A DNA stretch of 64,000 nucleotides, from the NCBI RefSeq assembly GCF_029626225.1, contig NZ_JARUBP010000001.1:2418001-2482000 (forward strand), given 5' to 3'. The position numbers and the translations under genes are program-made. A model generated the notes under the pieces. It was given only the letters and a program-made list of their open reading frames with translations, was not told the DNA's origin and ran no database searches. This stretch comes from Asanoa sp. WMMD1127 (GTDB taxonomy: Bacteria; Actinomycetota; Actinomycetes; Mycobacteriales; Micromonosporaceae). Shown piece by piece: positions 24,587-35,127 of this stretch; position 1 is the first letter of the stretch, and each line of letters opens with the position of its first letter.

Positions 24587-25501
24587 TCAGTCGGACCGTG
24601 GGGAGACCAGCGCGGTCGTGGGGGCCAGCAGCTCGCCGCCGACGGTGGCGCACAACGCCGTCCCGTACGCGAATCCAAGATCGCCTCGATAGCGGAGCAG
24701 GATGCCGATCGCCCATCGGTCGGTGACGGCCAGGCACGCCATGTGCCATTGGCCGTCCTCGTCGCGGAGTAGCCAGCCGTTCTTGATCGAGACGGTGGCC
24801 GCCGCCGATGCCGGTAAAAGGCGGCGGACGCCGAAATCGCCGGTTCCGCGTACGGCTCGCATCTCGGTCAACAACCACGGCGTCCAGCGGGCGCCCGCGG
24901 CCCGGCCGGACGCGATGCAGGCCGCCAACCGCACCGTGTCGCGGGCCGAGACCACCGTCATGCTCCAGTTGTTGTCGTGCGCCGAGCTGTCGCTGAGGCC
25001 ACACATTTGGATCATGCGAAGGATGGACGGTTGCCCACCGACAAGGTCGTAGACGGCGATGGCCGCCGCGTTGTCGCTGTCGCGGATCATGATGCTCAGC
25101 TGGCCGAGCCGAAAATCCGAAGGCTCCTCGCCTTTATCTTCCGATACTCGCAAATAATCGGCGGCCAACCATGCCTTCACCATCGACATCGTGTCGCTCG
25201 GTTCCGTCATGTTCGGCGAGCCGGTGATCCGCCCGCTCTGCCGGTCGAGGAACGCCCACGAGAGGAATCCCTCGGCCCGCGCGGAGACCGTGCCGACCGC
25301 CAGGTCCGGGGCTCGCGCCCGGTCCGCCGCGGGCCCCTGTCGCTTGGCCGCAGCCACCGTGGCCTGCTGTTTCGGCGCCACCTGCCAGACGGCCAGCCCG
25401 CTGCCGACCGCGACGAGCAGCACCGCGGCGAGCATTGGCATCGTGTTCCGTCCACGGGACCGATGCCGGCCGGGCTGTGCGCCGTGTCTGCCTCGAAACA
25501 C
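24587..25501 (-). CDS. Exported serine beta-lactamase-fold protein
   Basis: 304 residues from GTG at 25501 (ATG at 25441 is an alternative start near the membrane segment). A basic N-terminus (RGRHGAQPGRHRSRGRN) precedes a hydrophobic anchor (MLAAVLLVAVGSGLAVW, about 23-39). The rest fits the class A beta-lactamase/serine peptidase fold: SMVK (Ser-x-x-Lys, about 105), RDSDN (SDN loop, about 141) and KNGW near 240 in the KTG position. The KTG variant makes true beta-lactamase activity doubtful; a cell-wall-linked or inactive homologue is likelier. Confidence 0.75.
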   Translation of the reverse strand: MFRGRHGAQPGRHRSRGRNTMPMLAAVLLVAVGSGLAVWQVAPKQQATVAAAKRQGPAADRARAPDLAVGTVSARAEGFLSWAFLDRQSGRITGSPNMTEPSDTMSMVKAWLAADYLRVSEDKGEEPSDFRLGQLSIMIRDSDNAAAIAVYDLVGGQPSILRMIQMCGLSDSSAHDNNWSMTVVSARDTVRLAACIASGRAAGARWTPWLLTEMRAVRGTGDFGVRRLLPASAAATVSIKNGWLLRDEDGQWHMACLAVTDRWAIGILLRYRGDLGFAYGTALCATVGGELLAPTTALVSPRSD

Positions 25502-25585
25502 GTTCGGTTAACGAGCGAACGGTCGCGGAAGGCGCTCAGGGTGTCCATTTTGGGGTAGTGCACGGTCGTCACTCCTCGTGTACCT

Positions 25586-25631
25586 TACGATTTCGGCCGC
25601 AATGTTCGAGGGACTCACGTACACCCTCGAA
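25586..25631 (+). promoter_or_regulatory. Promoter -10 and 5'UTR hairpin of the cold shock gene
   Basis: TACGAT (25586-25591) is a good -10. About 14 nt downstream, TTCGAGGG (25605-25612) and CCCTCGAA (25624-25631) form an 8-bp stem with an 11-nt loop, inside the predicted 80-nt leader and 48 nt before the start. Confidence 0.5.
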
Positions 25632-25678
25632 TGGGCGGTCTCGGACCGGCAGGCGCATCAAAGGTTAGGAAGTGCACC

Positions 25679-25882
25679 GTGGCACAGGGCACCGTCAAGT
25701 GGTTCAACAGTGAAAAGGGCTACGGTTTCATCGCGGTCGATGGGGGTCAGGACGTCTTCGTCCACTTCTCGGCGATCCAGATGGACGGCTACAAGTCTCT
25801 CGACGATGGTCAGCGCGTCGAGTTCGAGATCGCGCAGGGTCAGAAGGGCCCGCAGGCGGAGCAGGTCCGCCTAATCGCTTGA
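25679..25882 (+). CDS. Cold shock protein, CspA family
   Basis: 67 residues, the standard length. Starts GTG at 25679 with AGGAAG 8 nt upstream. RNP1 KGYGFIAV and RNP2 VFVHF ([10 protein letters not shown]) RNA-binding motifs are intact, and [13 protein letters not shown] is canonical. Binds single-stranded nucleic acid as an RNA chaperone. Monocistronic: own promoter with a leader hairpin, and a terminator 42 bp after the stop. Confidence 0.96.
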   Translation: MAQGTVKWFNSEKGYGFIAVDGGQDVFVHFSAIQMDGYKSLDDGQRVEFEIAQGQKGPQAEQVRLIA

Positions 25883-25924
25883 GCGAAGACCAGCCGGGCA
25901 CCCCACCCGGGTCCGTGACGACCT

Positions 25925-25965
25925 AGCGCCGATCCCACGAGAGGGGTCGGCGCTTCCTTGTCTTT
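25925..25965 (+). terminator. Intrinsic terminator of the cold shock gene
   Basis: 12-bp stem with one G-T pair (AGCGCCGATCCC / GGGGTCGGCGCT), loop ACGAGA, followed by the T-rich tccttgtcttt. One of the few classical U-tract terminators in the window. Confidence 0.88.
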
Positions 25966-26150
25966 ACGGCCGGACAACCCGATGCATGATGCATTTGATC
26001 TTGCCATCCATTCGCGACTTTGCGCATTGCGGACAGCGCTGCCTTTCAACAATTGACGAGTCATTAATCGCCCATGTACGCGGTCCCGCGCGCCAAGATC
26101 AGCAGCCGGCGACGATCACCGGGCCGGAGGCCCCCGAGGGGCCGACTTCG
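25966..26150. other. AT-rich spacer upstream of the groEL control region
   Basis: Unusually AT-rich for this genome (about 25985-26075), with the motif atgcatgatgcat and a TTGACG at about 26055, but I cannot assign a transcript. The groEL operators begin immediately after it. Confidence 0.4.
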
Positions 26151-26177
26151 CTTGCACTCGCCTGGTCCGAGTGCTAA
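26151..26177 (+). promoter_or_regulatory. CIRCE element 1 (HrcA operator) of groEL
   Basis: CTTGCACTC-N9-GAGTGCTAA, one arm imperfect. It overlaps a plausible promoter: TTGCAC (26152-26157), a 17-bp spacer, TAAACA (26175-26180). Confidence 0.88.
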
Positions 26178-26185
26178 ACAAGTCA

Positions 26186-26212
26186 TTGGCACTCGACAAC
26201 CGCGAGTGCCAA
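26186..26212 (+). promoter_or_regulatory. CIRCE element 2 (HrcA operator) of groEL
   Basis: Perfect inverted repeat TTGGCACTC-N9-GAGTGCCAA, placed at the transcription start predicted from the promoter in element 1. Two tandem CIRCE sites imply HrcA repression relieved by heat. About 195 nt of leader separate it from the groEL start. Confidence 0.9.
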
Positions 26213-26239
26213 TGGTCGGGACGGTGGGGCCACCGCTGA

Positions 26240-28030
<1,791 letters not shown>

Positions 28031-28048
28031 GTCCATCCGCAACACAAG

Positions 28049-28080
28049 AAAGGGCGGTCCGCGCGAGCGGGCCGCCCTTT
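28049..28080 (+). terminator. Intrinsic terminator of groEL
   Basis: 14-bp stem with one G-T pair (AAAGGGCGGTCCGC / GCGGGCCGCCCTTT), GCGA tetraloop, 18 bp after the stop. It would also work for the convergent small gene. Confidence 0.88.
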
Positions 28081-28098
28081 CGGCCGTCCAAGCTCAGG

Positions 28099-28320
28099 CT
28101 AGCGGCGTTGGTTGCGCCGTTTGTCGGCGCGGCTCGTCGCGTCCCGCGGCGGCGCCGGCTGCGGCAGGTCACCCAGCGGAGGCCAGCCCGCCGGCAGCGG
28201 TGGCGAGTTGTCGGTCGGCGGCGGCTCGGCCAGCGGCGACCGGTCGCTCGGCGGAGGTCCGGCGGATTCCGACGGGCCGGAGCGGGGCAGCTCCCCGGAT
28301 GGCTCGTCTTCGAGGCTCAT
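28099..28320 (-). CDS. Small Pro-rich hypothetical protein, 73 aa
   Basis: ATG at 28320, GCCGGA just upstream. Composition: acidic N-terminus (MSLEDEPSGE), a Pro/Ser-rich middle (SAGPPPSDRSPLAEPPPTD) and a basic C-terminus (RADKRRNQRR). Predicted disordered, no Cys, no membrane segment. Convergent with groEL across a shared terminator. Not recognised; a longer in-frame extension exists but runs into the GNAT gene. Confidence 0.45.
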   Translation of the reverse strand: MSLEDEPSGELPRSGPSESAGPPPSDRSPLAEPPPTDNSPPLPAGWPPLGDLPQPAPPRDATSRADKRRNQRR

Positions 28321-28384
28321 TCCGGCACGGTAGGGGTTCGACGGCCGCCGCGCAGGGTTTCGCGACACAATGCACCGCCCCGAG

Positions 28385-29311
28385 CTACACCGCCTTCCGG
28401 TAAAGGAAGAACACGCGCTCGATCCGGGCGCCGGCGTTCGCCGAGTAGAACGGCACCGGGCCGACCCAGCCGATCTGCGCCGACGCGAGCCCGGCCTCGT
28501 GCTGGTCCCGCAGGCAGCGCCGCAGCAACACCCCACCGACCCCGAGCCCGCGCGCGGCCGAAGCCGTGCCCATCGGCCCGAAGTACGACGGCCGCGACGA
28601 CCCCCACGACGCGAAGCCGAGCACTTCACCGTCGCGTACCGCGTAGTGGATGCCCGCCGACTCGCTGACCTCCGCCCCCCAGCCAGGCCCGAAGTGCGCG
28701 GCCGCGAACTCCACCAGCCCCGGCACGTCGGCCGCCACCGCCCGCCGCACCGCCACGCCGGCCCCGGCCAGCCGCGCCTCCGCCTCCGTGGTCGGCGCCA
28801 GCGCCGGCGAGCCCGGGGTCAGGTCCGCGGTCATGTTCCACGCGATGTCCTGCCGCTCGTAGCCGCTCGCCTCCGCCAGGCACACGGCCGCCGTGTAGCG
28901 GACGTCGACGCCGGGCCACGCGTACACCGGCGCGTTGCCGACCAGCGCCATCGCGCCCACGCCGAGGTCCGCCAGCGCCGACTCCGCCTGGGCCAGCAGC
29001 GCCCGCCCGATGCCGCGGCGCCGGTGGTCCGGGTGCACGGCGATCAGGTCCACGTGCCCGACGGCCACGTCCCCGAAGCCGGTCGACCCCAGCACCGCGC
29101 CGACGACCTCGGAACCACCGGCCAGCACGACCCAGCCGGTGGTACGGCGCTCGCCGGCCGACCCGGGCAGCGGGCCCGGGTGGCGCAGCCGCTCGACGAT
29201 GGCGTCCGCCTCGGCGGCGTCGTCCGGCAGGTCAAGTGCCACCCGGCAGAGCGCGGCGACGTCGGGTACGCGGTCGGGAGTCAGCTCGACGAGCTGGTAC
29301 GCATGATCCAC
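28385..29311 (-). CDS. GNAT-family N-acetyltransferase (two GNAT domains)
   Basis: 308 residues. GTG at 29311, 10 bp after the stop of the S8 protease gene on the same strand. First domain motif A: VDLIAVHPDHRRRGIGRALLAQAESAL (about 88-114). Second domain: GIHYAVRDGEVLGFASWGSSRPSYFGPMGTASAARGLGVGGVLLRRCL, with a variant acetyl-CoA loop. Likely co-transcribed with the protease. Substrate unknown. Confidence 0.83.
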   Translation of the reverse strand: MDHAYQLVELTPDRVPDVAALCRVALDLPDDAAEADAIVERLRHPGPLPGSAGERRTTGWVVLAGGSEVVGAVLGSTGFGDVAVGHVDLIAVHPDHRRRGIGRALLAQAESALADLGVGAMALVGNAPVYAWPGVDVRYTAAVCLAEASGYERQDIAWNMTADLTPGSPALAPTTEAEARLAGAGVAVRRAVAADVPGLVEFAAAHFGPGWGAEVSESAGIHYAVRDGEVLGFASWGSSRPSYFGPMGTASAARGLGVGGVLLRRCLRDQHEAGLASAQIGWVGPVPFYSANAGARIERVFFLYRKAV

Positions 29312-29321
29312 GCCCGGCAGG

Positions 29322-31568
29322 CTACCCGGCCGAACGCACGGCCGCGGCCGCGTCGACCAGGCCACCGAGCCGGGCCGGCGGGCAGGCGTCCACCGGCGGG
29401 CCGGCCGACGACAGCAGCAACTCCCGGGTACGCGCGACGTCGCCGACCAGCGCCGGGTTCGCCGACCACAGCAGCGCGACCACGCCGGCGACGTGCGGCG
29501 CGGCCATCGAGGTGCCCGTGAGCCGCCCGTACTCCCCTCCGGGCAGCGCCGACACGACCTGCACGCCGGGCGCGACCACGTCCGGCTTGTCCCGGCCCCG
29601 GCTCGACGTCTCGTGCAGTGCGCCCGCCGAGTCGACCGAGCCGACCGAGAGCACGTCGTCGTAGAACGCCGGCGGATCGTCGACCGAGCCGCAGGCCGGC
29701 CCGGTGTTGCCGGCCGACGCGACCACGAACACGCCGGCCGCGGCGAAGGCGTCGAACGCCGGCTCCAGCGCGCGCCCGTCGCACCCTTCCACCTTCGGGC
29801 AGGCCCAGGAGTTGGTCAGCACCTGGGCGGCCCGGGCCGGGCGACCGGCCGTGAAGGGGTCACCGCCGGGCGGGAACGGCGCGAGCATGAACTGCAGGCA
29901 GTCCAGGTAGTGGGCGGGGTTGCCCATGTTGCGGGCCAGGTTGACGCAGCCCATCCACTGCGCGTCGGGCGCCACGCCGATGCCGCCCCGCCCGACCGCC
30001 GTGCCGAGGGTGTGCGTGCCGTGCACGCCGGCGTCGGTGGGTGTCGCCGTGTGGCGCCACGGGTCGTACCAGGAGTCGTCGCCGCCCCGGAAGCCCGGCG
30101 CCAGCGCCGGATGGGCGCCGTCGACGCCGGAGTCGGACGCGCCGACCACGATGCCGCGCCCGGTCGCGCCGGTGGCCCAGGCGGCCGGCGCGCCGATCTG
30201 CGTCAGGTTCCACTGCGGGCCGGCGGGCGCGGCCACGCCGGCCGGCCGCGCGGCGACCGCGGTCATCGGCAGTGGTCGCAACACCTGGGAGAGCAGCACC
30301 CGGTCGACGTCGGAGCGGCGCGCCAGCAGGGCCCGCAGCGCCGGCCCGCCGCCGTCCACCTCGATTCCGTTGACCAGGTAGTACGGCGTGTAGTCCAGGT
30401 GCCACCGGTCCAGCGCGCGCCGCAGGTCGGCCTGGCTTTCCTCGGCGTGCGCGACGAGCCGGCGGTAGACCTCGGTCGTGCGCGCGGTCAGGGCCGCCTG
30501 GCCGGTGCCGGCGGGCAGCCCCGACAGGTCGGCCTGGCTGGCGAGCACCACGAAGAGCCGGTCGCCCGCGAAGCCGGGCTGGCCCGGGCCGGCATAGACG
30601 GCGGCGCTGCCCAGCGCCAGCACACCGGCCAACCCGAGGGCGACCCCGCGCCGGACCCGGACCAGGCCGATGCCCAACGCGAGCGCCGCCGCGGCCAGGA
30701 ATGAGCTGGCGGCGGCGACGGCCGCGAAGAACGGCGCATCCCGCCCGACCAACAGCAGCGTGACCTCTTCCGGGTCGGTGAAGGCCAGCGGACCGACCAC
30801 GGCCAGCGCCACGAGCCCGGCCACCGCGGGCCCGCGCGCCTCGGCCGGACCCAGCGCCGCCAGCACGAAGCCGACCATCGGCAGCGCGAGCAACACGAGC
30901 AGGTGCGGCCCACTGTGGCCCACGCCCGCACCGAGGAGGGCCAACGCGACCCCCGCCCGGGGGCCGCCGACCCAGATGCGCCGCGCCCGGCTCCACTCCG
31001 CCATCGGCGCCCAGAAGGCCGGCCCGAGCACGGCGGCGGCGAGCAGCCCCACGGCCAGGGCGGCCACCACCGCGAGCGCCGTCTCCAGCACCCCGCCCAG
31101 CGCACCCAGCCACAACCAGGGCAGGAGCAGCAGCAGGCCGCCGACCACGACGAGTGGCGGCCGCCCGAGAGACGGGCCGATCACGGCGGCGCCGGCCAGG
31201 GCCAGCAGTGCCAGCACGGCCAGGTAGACCTCGTGCTGCGCCGCCGGCACCGCCCGCGCCGCCGTCAGCACGGCCAGCGCCGCGGCCGCCGCGAACCAGG
31301 CCCGCCCGGCCGCCCGCAGCCCCGGCGCGACGGCCAGGACGGCGGTCAGCAGCACCGGCACGCAGATCAGGAGGAAGCCCACGGCGCCGGCCAGCGGCCA
31401 CCGCCAGACCGGCAACGACAGCGACGTCAGCAGGCCCAGCTGGTCGACCAGGTAGCCCAGGGTCTGCGCCACCACGGTGCCGAGCACGATCCAGAATCCG
31501 GCCACCAGGGCCGCGACCACCCCCAACCACCGTGGCGGAGCGGGTCGATCAACGGGCAGGACGGCCAT
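29322..31568 (-). CDS. S8 (subtilisin-like) protease with polytopic N-terminal membrane domain
   Basis: 748 residues from ATG at 31568. Residues about 15-320 contain 10-11 hydrophobic helices. A propeptide-like (I9-type) segment follows (YLVNGIEVDGGGPALRALLARR), then a complete subtilisin domain: GASDSGVDGAHP (Asp about 479), GVHGTHTLG (His about 516), ASAGNTGP (oxyanion Asn), GTSMAAPHVAGV (Ser about 685). No separate signal peptide and no C-terminal anchor. The catalytic domain should be extracytoplasmic if the helix number is even or odd as needed, which cannot be settled here. This architecture is uncommon. Confidence 0.88.
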   Translation of the reverse strand: MAVLPVDRPAPPRWLGVVAALVAGFWIVLGTVVAQTLGYLVDQLGLLTSLSLPVWRWPLAGAVGFLLICVPVLLTAVLAVAPGLRAAGRAWFAAAAALAVLTAARAVPAAQHEVYLAVLALLALAGAAVIGPSLGRPPLVVVGGLLLLLPWLWLGALGGVLETALAVVAALAVGLLAAAVLGPAFWAPMAEWSRARRIWVGGPRAGVALALLGAGVGHSGPHLLVLLALPMVGFVLAALGPAEARGPAVAGLVALAVVGPLAFTDPEEVTLLLVGRDAPFFAAVAAASSFLAAAALALGIGLVRVRRGVALGLAGVLALGSAAVYAGPGQPGFAGDRLFVVLASQADLSGLPAGTGQAALTARTTEVYRRLVAHAEESQADLRRALDRWHLDYTPYYLVNGIEVDGGGPALRALLARRSDVDRVLLSQVLRPLPMTAVAARPAGVAAPAGPQWNLTQIGAPAAWATGATGRGIVVGASDSGVDGAHPALAPGFRGGDDSWYDPWRHTATPTDAGVHGTHTLGTAVGRGGIGVAPDAQWMGCVNLARNMGNPAHYLDCLQFMLAPFPPGGDPFTAGRPARAAQVLTNSWACPKVEGCDGRALEPAFDAFAAAGVFVVASAGNTGPACGSVDDPPAFYDDVLSVGSVDSAGALHETSSRGRDKPDVVAPGVQVVSALPGGEYGRLTGTSMAAPHVAGVVALLWSANPALVGDVARTRELLLSSAGPPVDACPPARLGGLVDAAAAVRSAG

Positions 31569-31607
31569 GGGCGCCAGGGTAGAGGCCCGCGGGGTTACCG
31601 TGGATCC

Positions 31608-33428
31608 GTGCGTGACCCCGCGATATCCCGCTTCGCCGCCAGCCACCTGTCCGCGAGCCGGCGGGCCGACGACCTGCGCCGGCTGCGCAGCGAGCGGTTC
31701 GACGTGCTGGTCGTCGGCGGCGGCGTGACCGGCGCCGGCGCCGCCCTGGACGCCGCCTCCCGCGGTCTCAAGGTCGCCTTGATCGAGGCGCGTGACTACG
31801 CGGCCGGCACGTCGAGCCGGTCCAGCAAGCTGATCCACGGCGGCCTGCGCTACCTGGAGCAGCTCGAGTTCCACCTGGTCCACGAGGCGCTGACCGAGCG
31901 CGGCCTGCTCGCCACCCGGCTCGCCCCGCACCTCGTCCGACCCGTGCCGATCCTCGTGCCGTTGCCGGCGGGCGGCCTGCCCGGGCGGGCGTTCCGCCGT
32001 TCCTACTACGGCCTCGGTGTCGCCGCGTACGACGCGTTCGCCGGTGTCTTCGGCCACGGCCGGGGCATGCCGCTGCACCGCCACCTGAGCCGCGAGGGCG
32101 CCCGCCGGCTGTTCCCGAGCCTGCGCGGCGACGTGACCGCGGGCGCGATCCGCTACTTCGACGGCCAGGTCGACGACGCCCGGCTGGTCGTCACCCTGGC
32201 CCGCACCGCCGCCAGCCTGGGCGCGGCTATGGTCACCAGCGCCCGCGCGGTCGGCTTCCTGCGCCAGGCCCGCGAGGTCGTCGGCGTCCGGGTCCGCGAC
32301 ATGGAGGCCCGCCCCGGCGACCCCGACGCCGAGTTCGAGGTGCGGGCCCGCACCGTGATCGCCGCCACCGGCGTGTGGAGCGACGACATGTCCCGCATGC
32401 TCGGCGACGTCGGCGTCCGCCCCGGTTTCCGGGTGCGCGCGTCCAAGGGCGTCCACCTGGTGGTCCCCAGGTCCGCGATCACGGGCGACGCCGGCCTGAT
32501 CCTGCGCACGCCGACCTCGGTGCTCTTCGTGATCCCCTGGGGCGGGCACTGGATCATCGGCACCACCGACACCGACTGGCAGCTCGACCGCTCACACCCG
32601 GCCGCGTCGGCCCGCGACATCCAATACATCCTCGACCAGGTCAACCCCTGGCTCGCCCGGCCATTGTCGACCGACGACATCGAGGGGGTGTACGCCGGCC
32701 TGCGCCCCCTGCTCAGCGGCGAGGCCGAGGCCACCTCCAAGCTGTCGCGCGAGCACGCGGTGATCGAGCCGATGCTCGGCCTGCTGCTGGTCGCGGGCGG
32801 CAAATACACGACCTACCGGGTGATGGCGGCCGACGTGGTCGACCGGGCCGTCCGGCGGCTCGGCGGCGGCCAGCCGTCGCCCACGGCGGAGCTGCCGCTG
32901 CTCGGCGCCGACGGCTACCCGGCGGCCTGGCGGGACCGGGCCGACCTGGCGCGCCGCCGGGGCGTCCAGGCCGGCGTGGTCGAGCACCTGCTCGAGCGCT
33001 ACGGCACGCTGACCACCGAGCTGCTGGCGCTGATCGAGGCCGACCCGACGCTGGCCGCCCCGCTCGCCGGGGCTCCGGAATACCTCGCGGCCGAGGTCGC
33101 GTACGCCGCCTGGGCCGAAGGCGCCCTGCACCTCGACGACGTGCTGACCCGGCGCACCCGGATCTCCATCGAGACCACACACCGCGGCGCCGAGTCGGCC
33201 CGGCACGCGGCGCAGGTGATGGCCGGCGTGCTGGGCTGGGACGAGCTGGTCACCCGCAACGAGGTCGAGCACTACCTGGCCCGCGTCGACGCCGAGCGCG
33301 AGTCGCAGCGCATGCCCGACGACGCCACCGCCGACGCGGCCCGCATGGGCGCCGCCGACGTGCGGGGCCTGGCCGCCGACCGCGGCATCGAACTCCCCCT
33401 CGGCCCACCGCCCCTGATGACGCCTTAG
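31608..33428 (+). CDS. glpD: Glycerol-3-phosphate dehydrogenase, FAD-dependent
   Basis: 606 residues; GTG at 31608. The FAD dinucleotide motif VVGGGVTGAGAALDAASRG (about 35-53) is followed by the GlpD signature GTSSRSSKLIHGGLRYLEQ. The C-terminal DAO cap and GlpD C-domain (LTRRTRISIETTHRGAESA) are present. Oxidises sn-glycerol-3-phosphate to dihydroxyacetone phosphate at the membrane, feeding electrons to quinone. No glpF/glpK nearby. Its end overlaps the convergent oxidase gene by 4 bp. Confidence 0.93.
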   Translation: MRDPAISRFAASHLSASRRADDLRRLRSERFDVLVVGGGVTGAGAALDAASRGLKVALIEARDYAAGTSSRSSKLIHGGLRYLEQLEFHLVHEALTERGLLATRLAPHLVRPVPILVPLPAGGLPGRAFRRSYYGLGVAAYDAFAGVFGHGRGMPLHRHLSREGARRLFPSLRGDVTAGAIRYFDGQVDDARLVVTLARTAASLGAAMVTSARAVGFLRQAREVVGVRVRDMEARPGDPDAEFEVRARTVIAATGVWSDDMSRMLGDVGVRPGFRVRASKGVHLVVPRSAITGDAGLILRTPTSVLFVIPWGGHWIIGTTDTDWQLDRSHPAASARDIQYILDQVNPWLARPLSTDDIEGVYAGLRPLLSGEAEATSKLSREHAVIEPMLGLLLVAGGKYTTYRVMAADVVDRAVRRLGGGQPSPTAELPLLGADGYPAAWRDRADLARRRGVQAGVVEHLLERYGTLTTELLALIEADPTLAAPLAGAPEYLAAEVAYAAWAEGALHLDDVLTRRTRISIETTHRGAESARHAAQVMAGVLGWDELVTRNEVEHYLARVDAERESQRMPDDATADAARMGAADVRGLAADRGIELPLGPPPLMTP

Positions 33429-34819
33429 ACGACCTTCCCGGGGTTCAGCAGCCCTGCCGGGTCGAGGGCGTTCTTGATCGCCCGGTGGACGGACATGCCC
33501 ACCGGCCCGATCTCCTCGGCCAGCCACTCCTTCTTGAGCAGGCCGACGCCGTGCTCGCCGGTGCAGGTGCCGCCCATGCCCAGGCCGAGCCGCATGATCT
33601 CGTCGAACGCGCCGCGTCCCCGCGCGACCGAGTCCGGGTCGAGGCGGTCGACCACGATGTTGGGGTGCAGGTTGCCGTCGCCGGCGTGCCCGACGACGCC
33701 GATCGGCAGCGCATATTCCTTGGCGATCTTCTCGATGCCGTCGAGCATCGCGGCCAGCGCCGTGCGGGGCACCGCGATGTCGTCGACGATGATCCCGCCG
33801 CTGCCCTCGGGGTAGGTCTCGGCCGCGAACTTCTCCATCGCCGGGTGCGCGAGCCGGCGGGCCCGCAGCAGCTCGGCCGCCTCGACCTCGTCGGTCGCGG
33901 CGAACACCTCCAGCGCGCCGGCCGCGGCGCAGACCTCCTCGATCGCCGCCAGGTCGGCCGCCGCCCGGCTGCCGGTGTCGACGCTGGCCAGCAGCAGCGC
34001 CTTGGCGTCGGTGCGCAGGCCCATCGGCCGCAGCGCCTCGATCGCCACCAGGTGGGTCTGGTCGAGCAGCTCCAGCAGGCTCGGCGAGAAACCGCCGGAG
34101 GAGATGGCGGCCACCGCGTCGCCGGCCGCGGCGGTGGTCGGAAACAGGGCGATCAGCGTGAGCGACGGGTCGGCGGCCGGGCGGAGGCCGACCACCACCT
34201 CGGTGATCACGCCGAGGGTGCCCTCGGAGCCGACGAACAGCCGGGTCAGGTCGTAGCCCGCGACTCCCTTGGCGGTGCGCCGGCCGGTGCGCAGCACCTC
34301 GCCCGAGGCGAGGACGACCTCGAGGCCCAGCACGTACTCGGCGGTGACGCCGTATTTCACGCAGCACATGCCGCCCGCGTTGGTGGCCACGTTGCCGCCG
34401 ATCGTCGACGACTCCCACGAGCCCGGATCGGGCGGGTAGCGGAGGCCCGCCTCGCCGGCGGCGGCCGCCAGCGTGGCGTTGACCACGCCCGGCTGCACGA
34501 CGGCGAACCGGTTGACCGGGTCGACCTCGAGGATCTTGTTCATGGCGACCGTGGACAGCACGACCGCGCCGTCGACCGCGTTCGCCGCCCCGGCCAGCCC
34601 TGTCCGGGCGCCCTGCGGCACGACCGGCGCCCCGGCCGCCGCCGCGGCCCGCACCACGGCCACCACCTCGGCGGTCGTCCGCGGCCGCACCACCACCGCC
34701 GGCATCCCGGACGGCACGAGGTCGGCCTCGTCGCGCTGATGCCCCCGGAGCAGGTCGGGATCGGTCAACACGGCGCCGTCGGGCAGCGCCGCCCGCAACT
34801 CCGTCACGAGGTCAGCCAT
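33425..34819 (-). CDS. FAD-linked oxidase, GlcD / D-lactate dehydrogenase type
   Basis: 464 residues; ATG at 34819. A PCMH-type FAD-binding domain (VVVRPRTTAEVVAVVRAAAAAGAPVVPQGARTGLAG, then GGNVATNAGGMCCVKYGVT) is followed by the FAD-oxidase C domain ending GGTCTGEHGVGLLKKEWLAEE with HAGDGNLHPN. These enzymes oxidise 2-hydroxy acids such as glycolate or D-lactate. The exact substrate is not predictable and no glcE/glcF partner is present, which favours a single-subunit D-2-hydroxy-acid dehydrogenase. Confidence 0.88.
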   Translation of the reverse strand: MADLVTELRAALPDGAVLTDPDLLRGHQRDEADLVPSGMPAVVVRPRTTAEVVAVVRAAAAAGAPVVPQGARTGLAGAANAVDGAVVLSTVAMNKILEVDPVNRFAVVQPGVVNATLAAAAGEAGLRYPPDPGSWESSTIGGNVATNAGGMCCVKYGVTAEYVLGLEVVLASGEVLRTGRRTAKGVAGYDLTRLFVGSEGTLGVITEVVVGLRPAADPSLTLIALFPTTAAAGDAVAAISSGGFSPSLLELLDQTHLVAIEALRPMGLRTDAKALLLASVDTGSRAAADLAAIEEVCAAAGALEVFAATDEVEAAELLRARRLAHPAMEKFAAETYPEGSGGIIVDDIAVPRTALAAMLDGIEKIAKEYALPIGVVGHAGDGNLHPNIVVDRLDPDSVARGRGAFDEIMRLGLGMGGTCTGEHGVGLLKKEWLAEEIGPVGMSVHRAIKNALDPAGLLNPGKVV

Positions 34820-34842
34820 ACCCGCGACGTTAGCCTCTTCCC

Positions 34843-35127
34843 GTGGTGTTCCTCGATCCGCCGGTGTGGCCGGCCCGCGGGCGGCTGTGGTCACACCTCG
34901 TCAGCGACGTCTCGTACGCCGAGTTGCACGTTTTCGCCGAGATGCTCGGCTCGCCGCGGCGGGCGTTCGACCGGGACCACTACGACCTGCCGGCGGACCG
35001 GTTCGCGATGGCCGTGTGGCTGGGCGCGACGGTGGTGTCCAGCCGGGAGATCTCGCGCCGGCTGCGGGAGTCGGGCCTGCGGCGTCCGAAGCACCTCAAC
35101 GGTCCAGGGCGCCGAGCTCGCGGATGA
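34843..35127 (+). CDS. DUF4031-family protein
   Basis: 94 residues; GTG at 34843 (GTG at 34846 possible). LDPPVWPARGRLWSHLVSDVSYAELHVFAEMLG, DRDHYDLPADRF and SSREISRRLRESGLRRPKHL match the conserved DUF4031 pattern. Function unknown; the conserved His/Asp/Tyr residues suggest an enzyme or metal site. Starts 23 bp from the divergent oxidase gene and overlaps the convergent HD-domain gene by 32 bp, a large overlap. Confidence 0.85.
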   Translation: MVFLDPPVWPARGRLWSHLVSDVSYAELHVFAEMLGSPRRAFDRDHYDLPADRFAMAVWLGATVVSSREISRRLRESGLRRPKHLNGPGRRARG

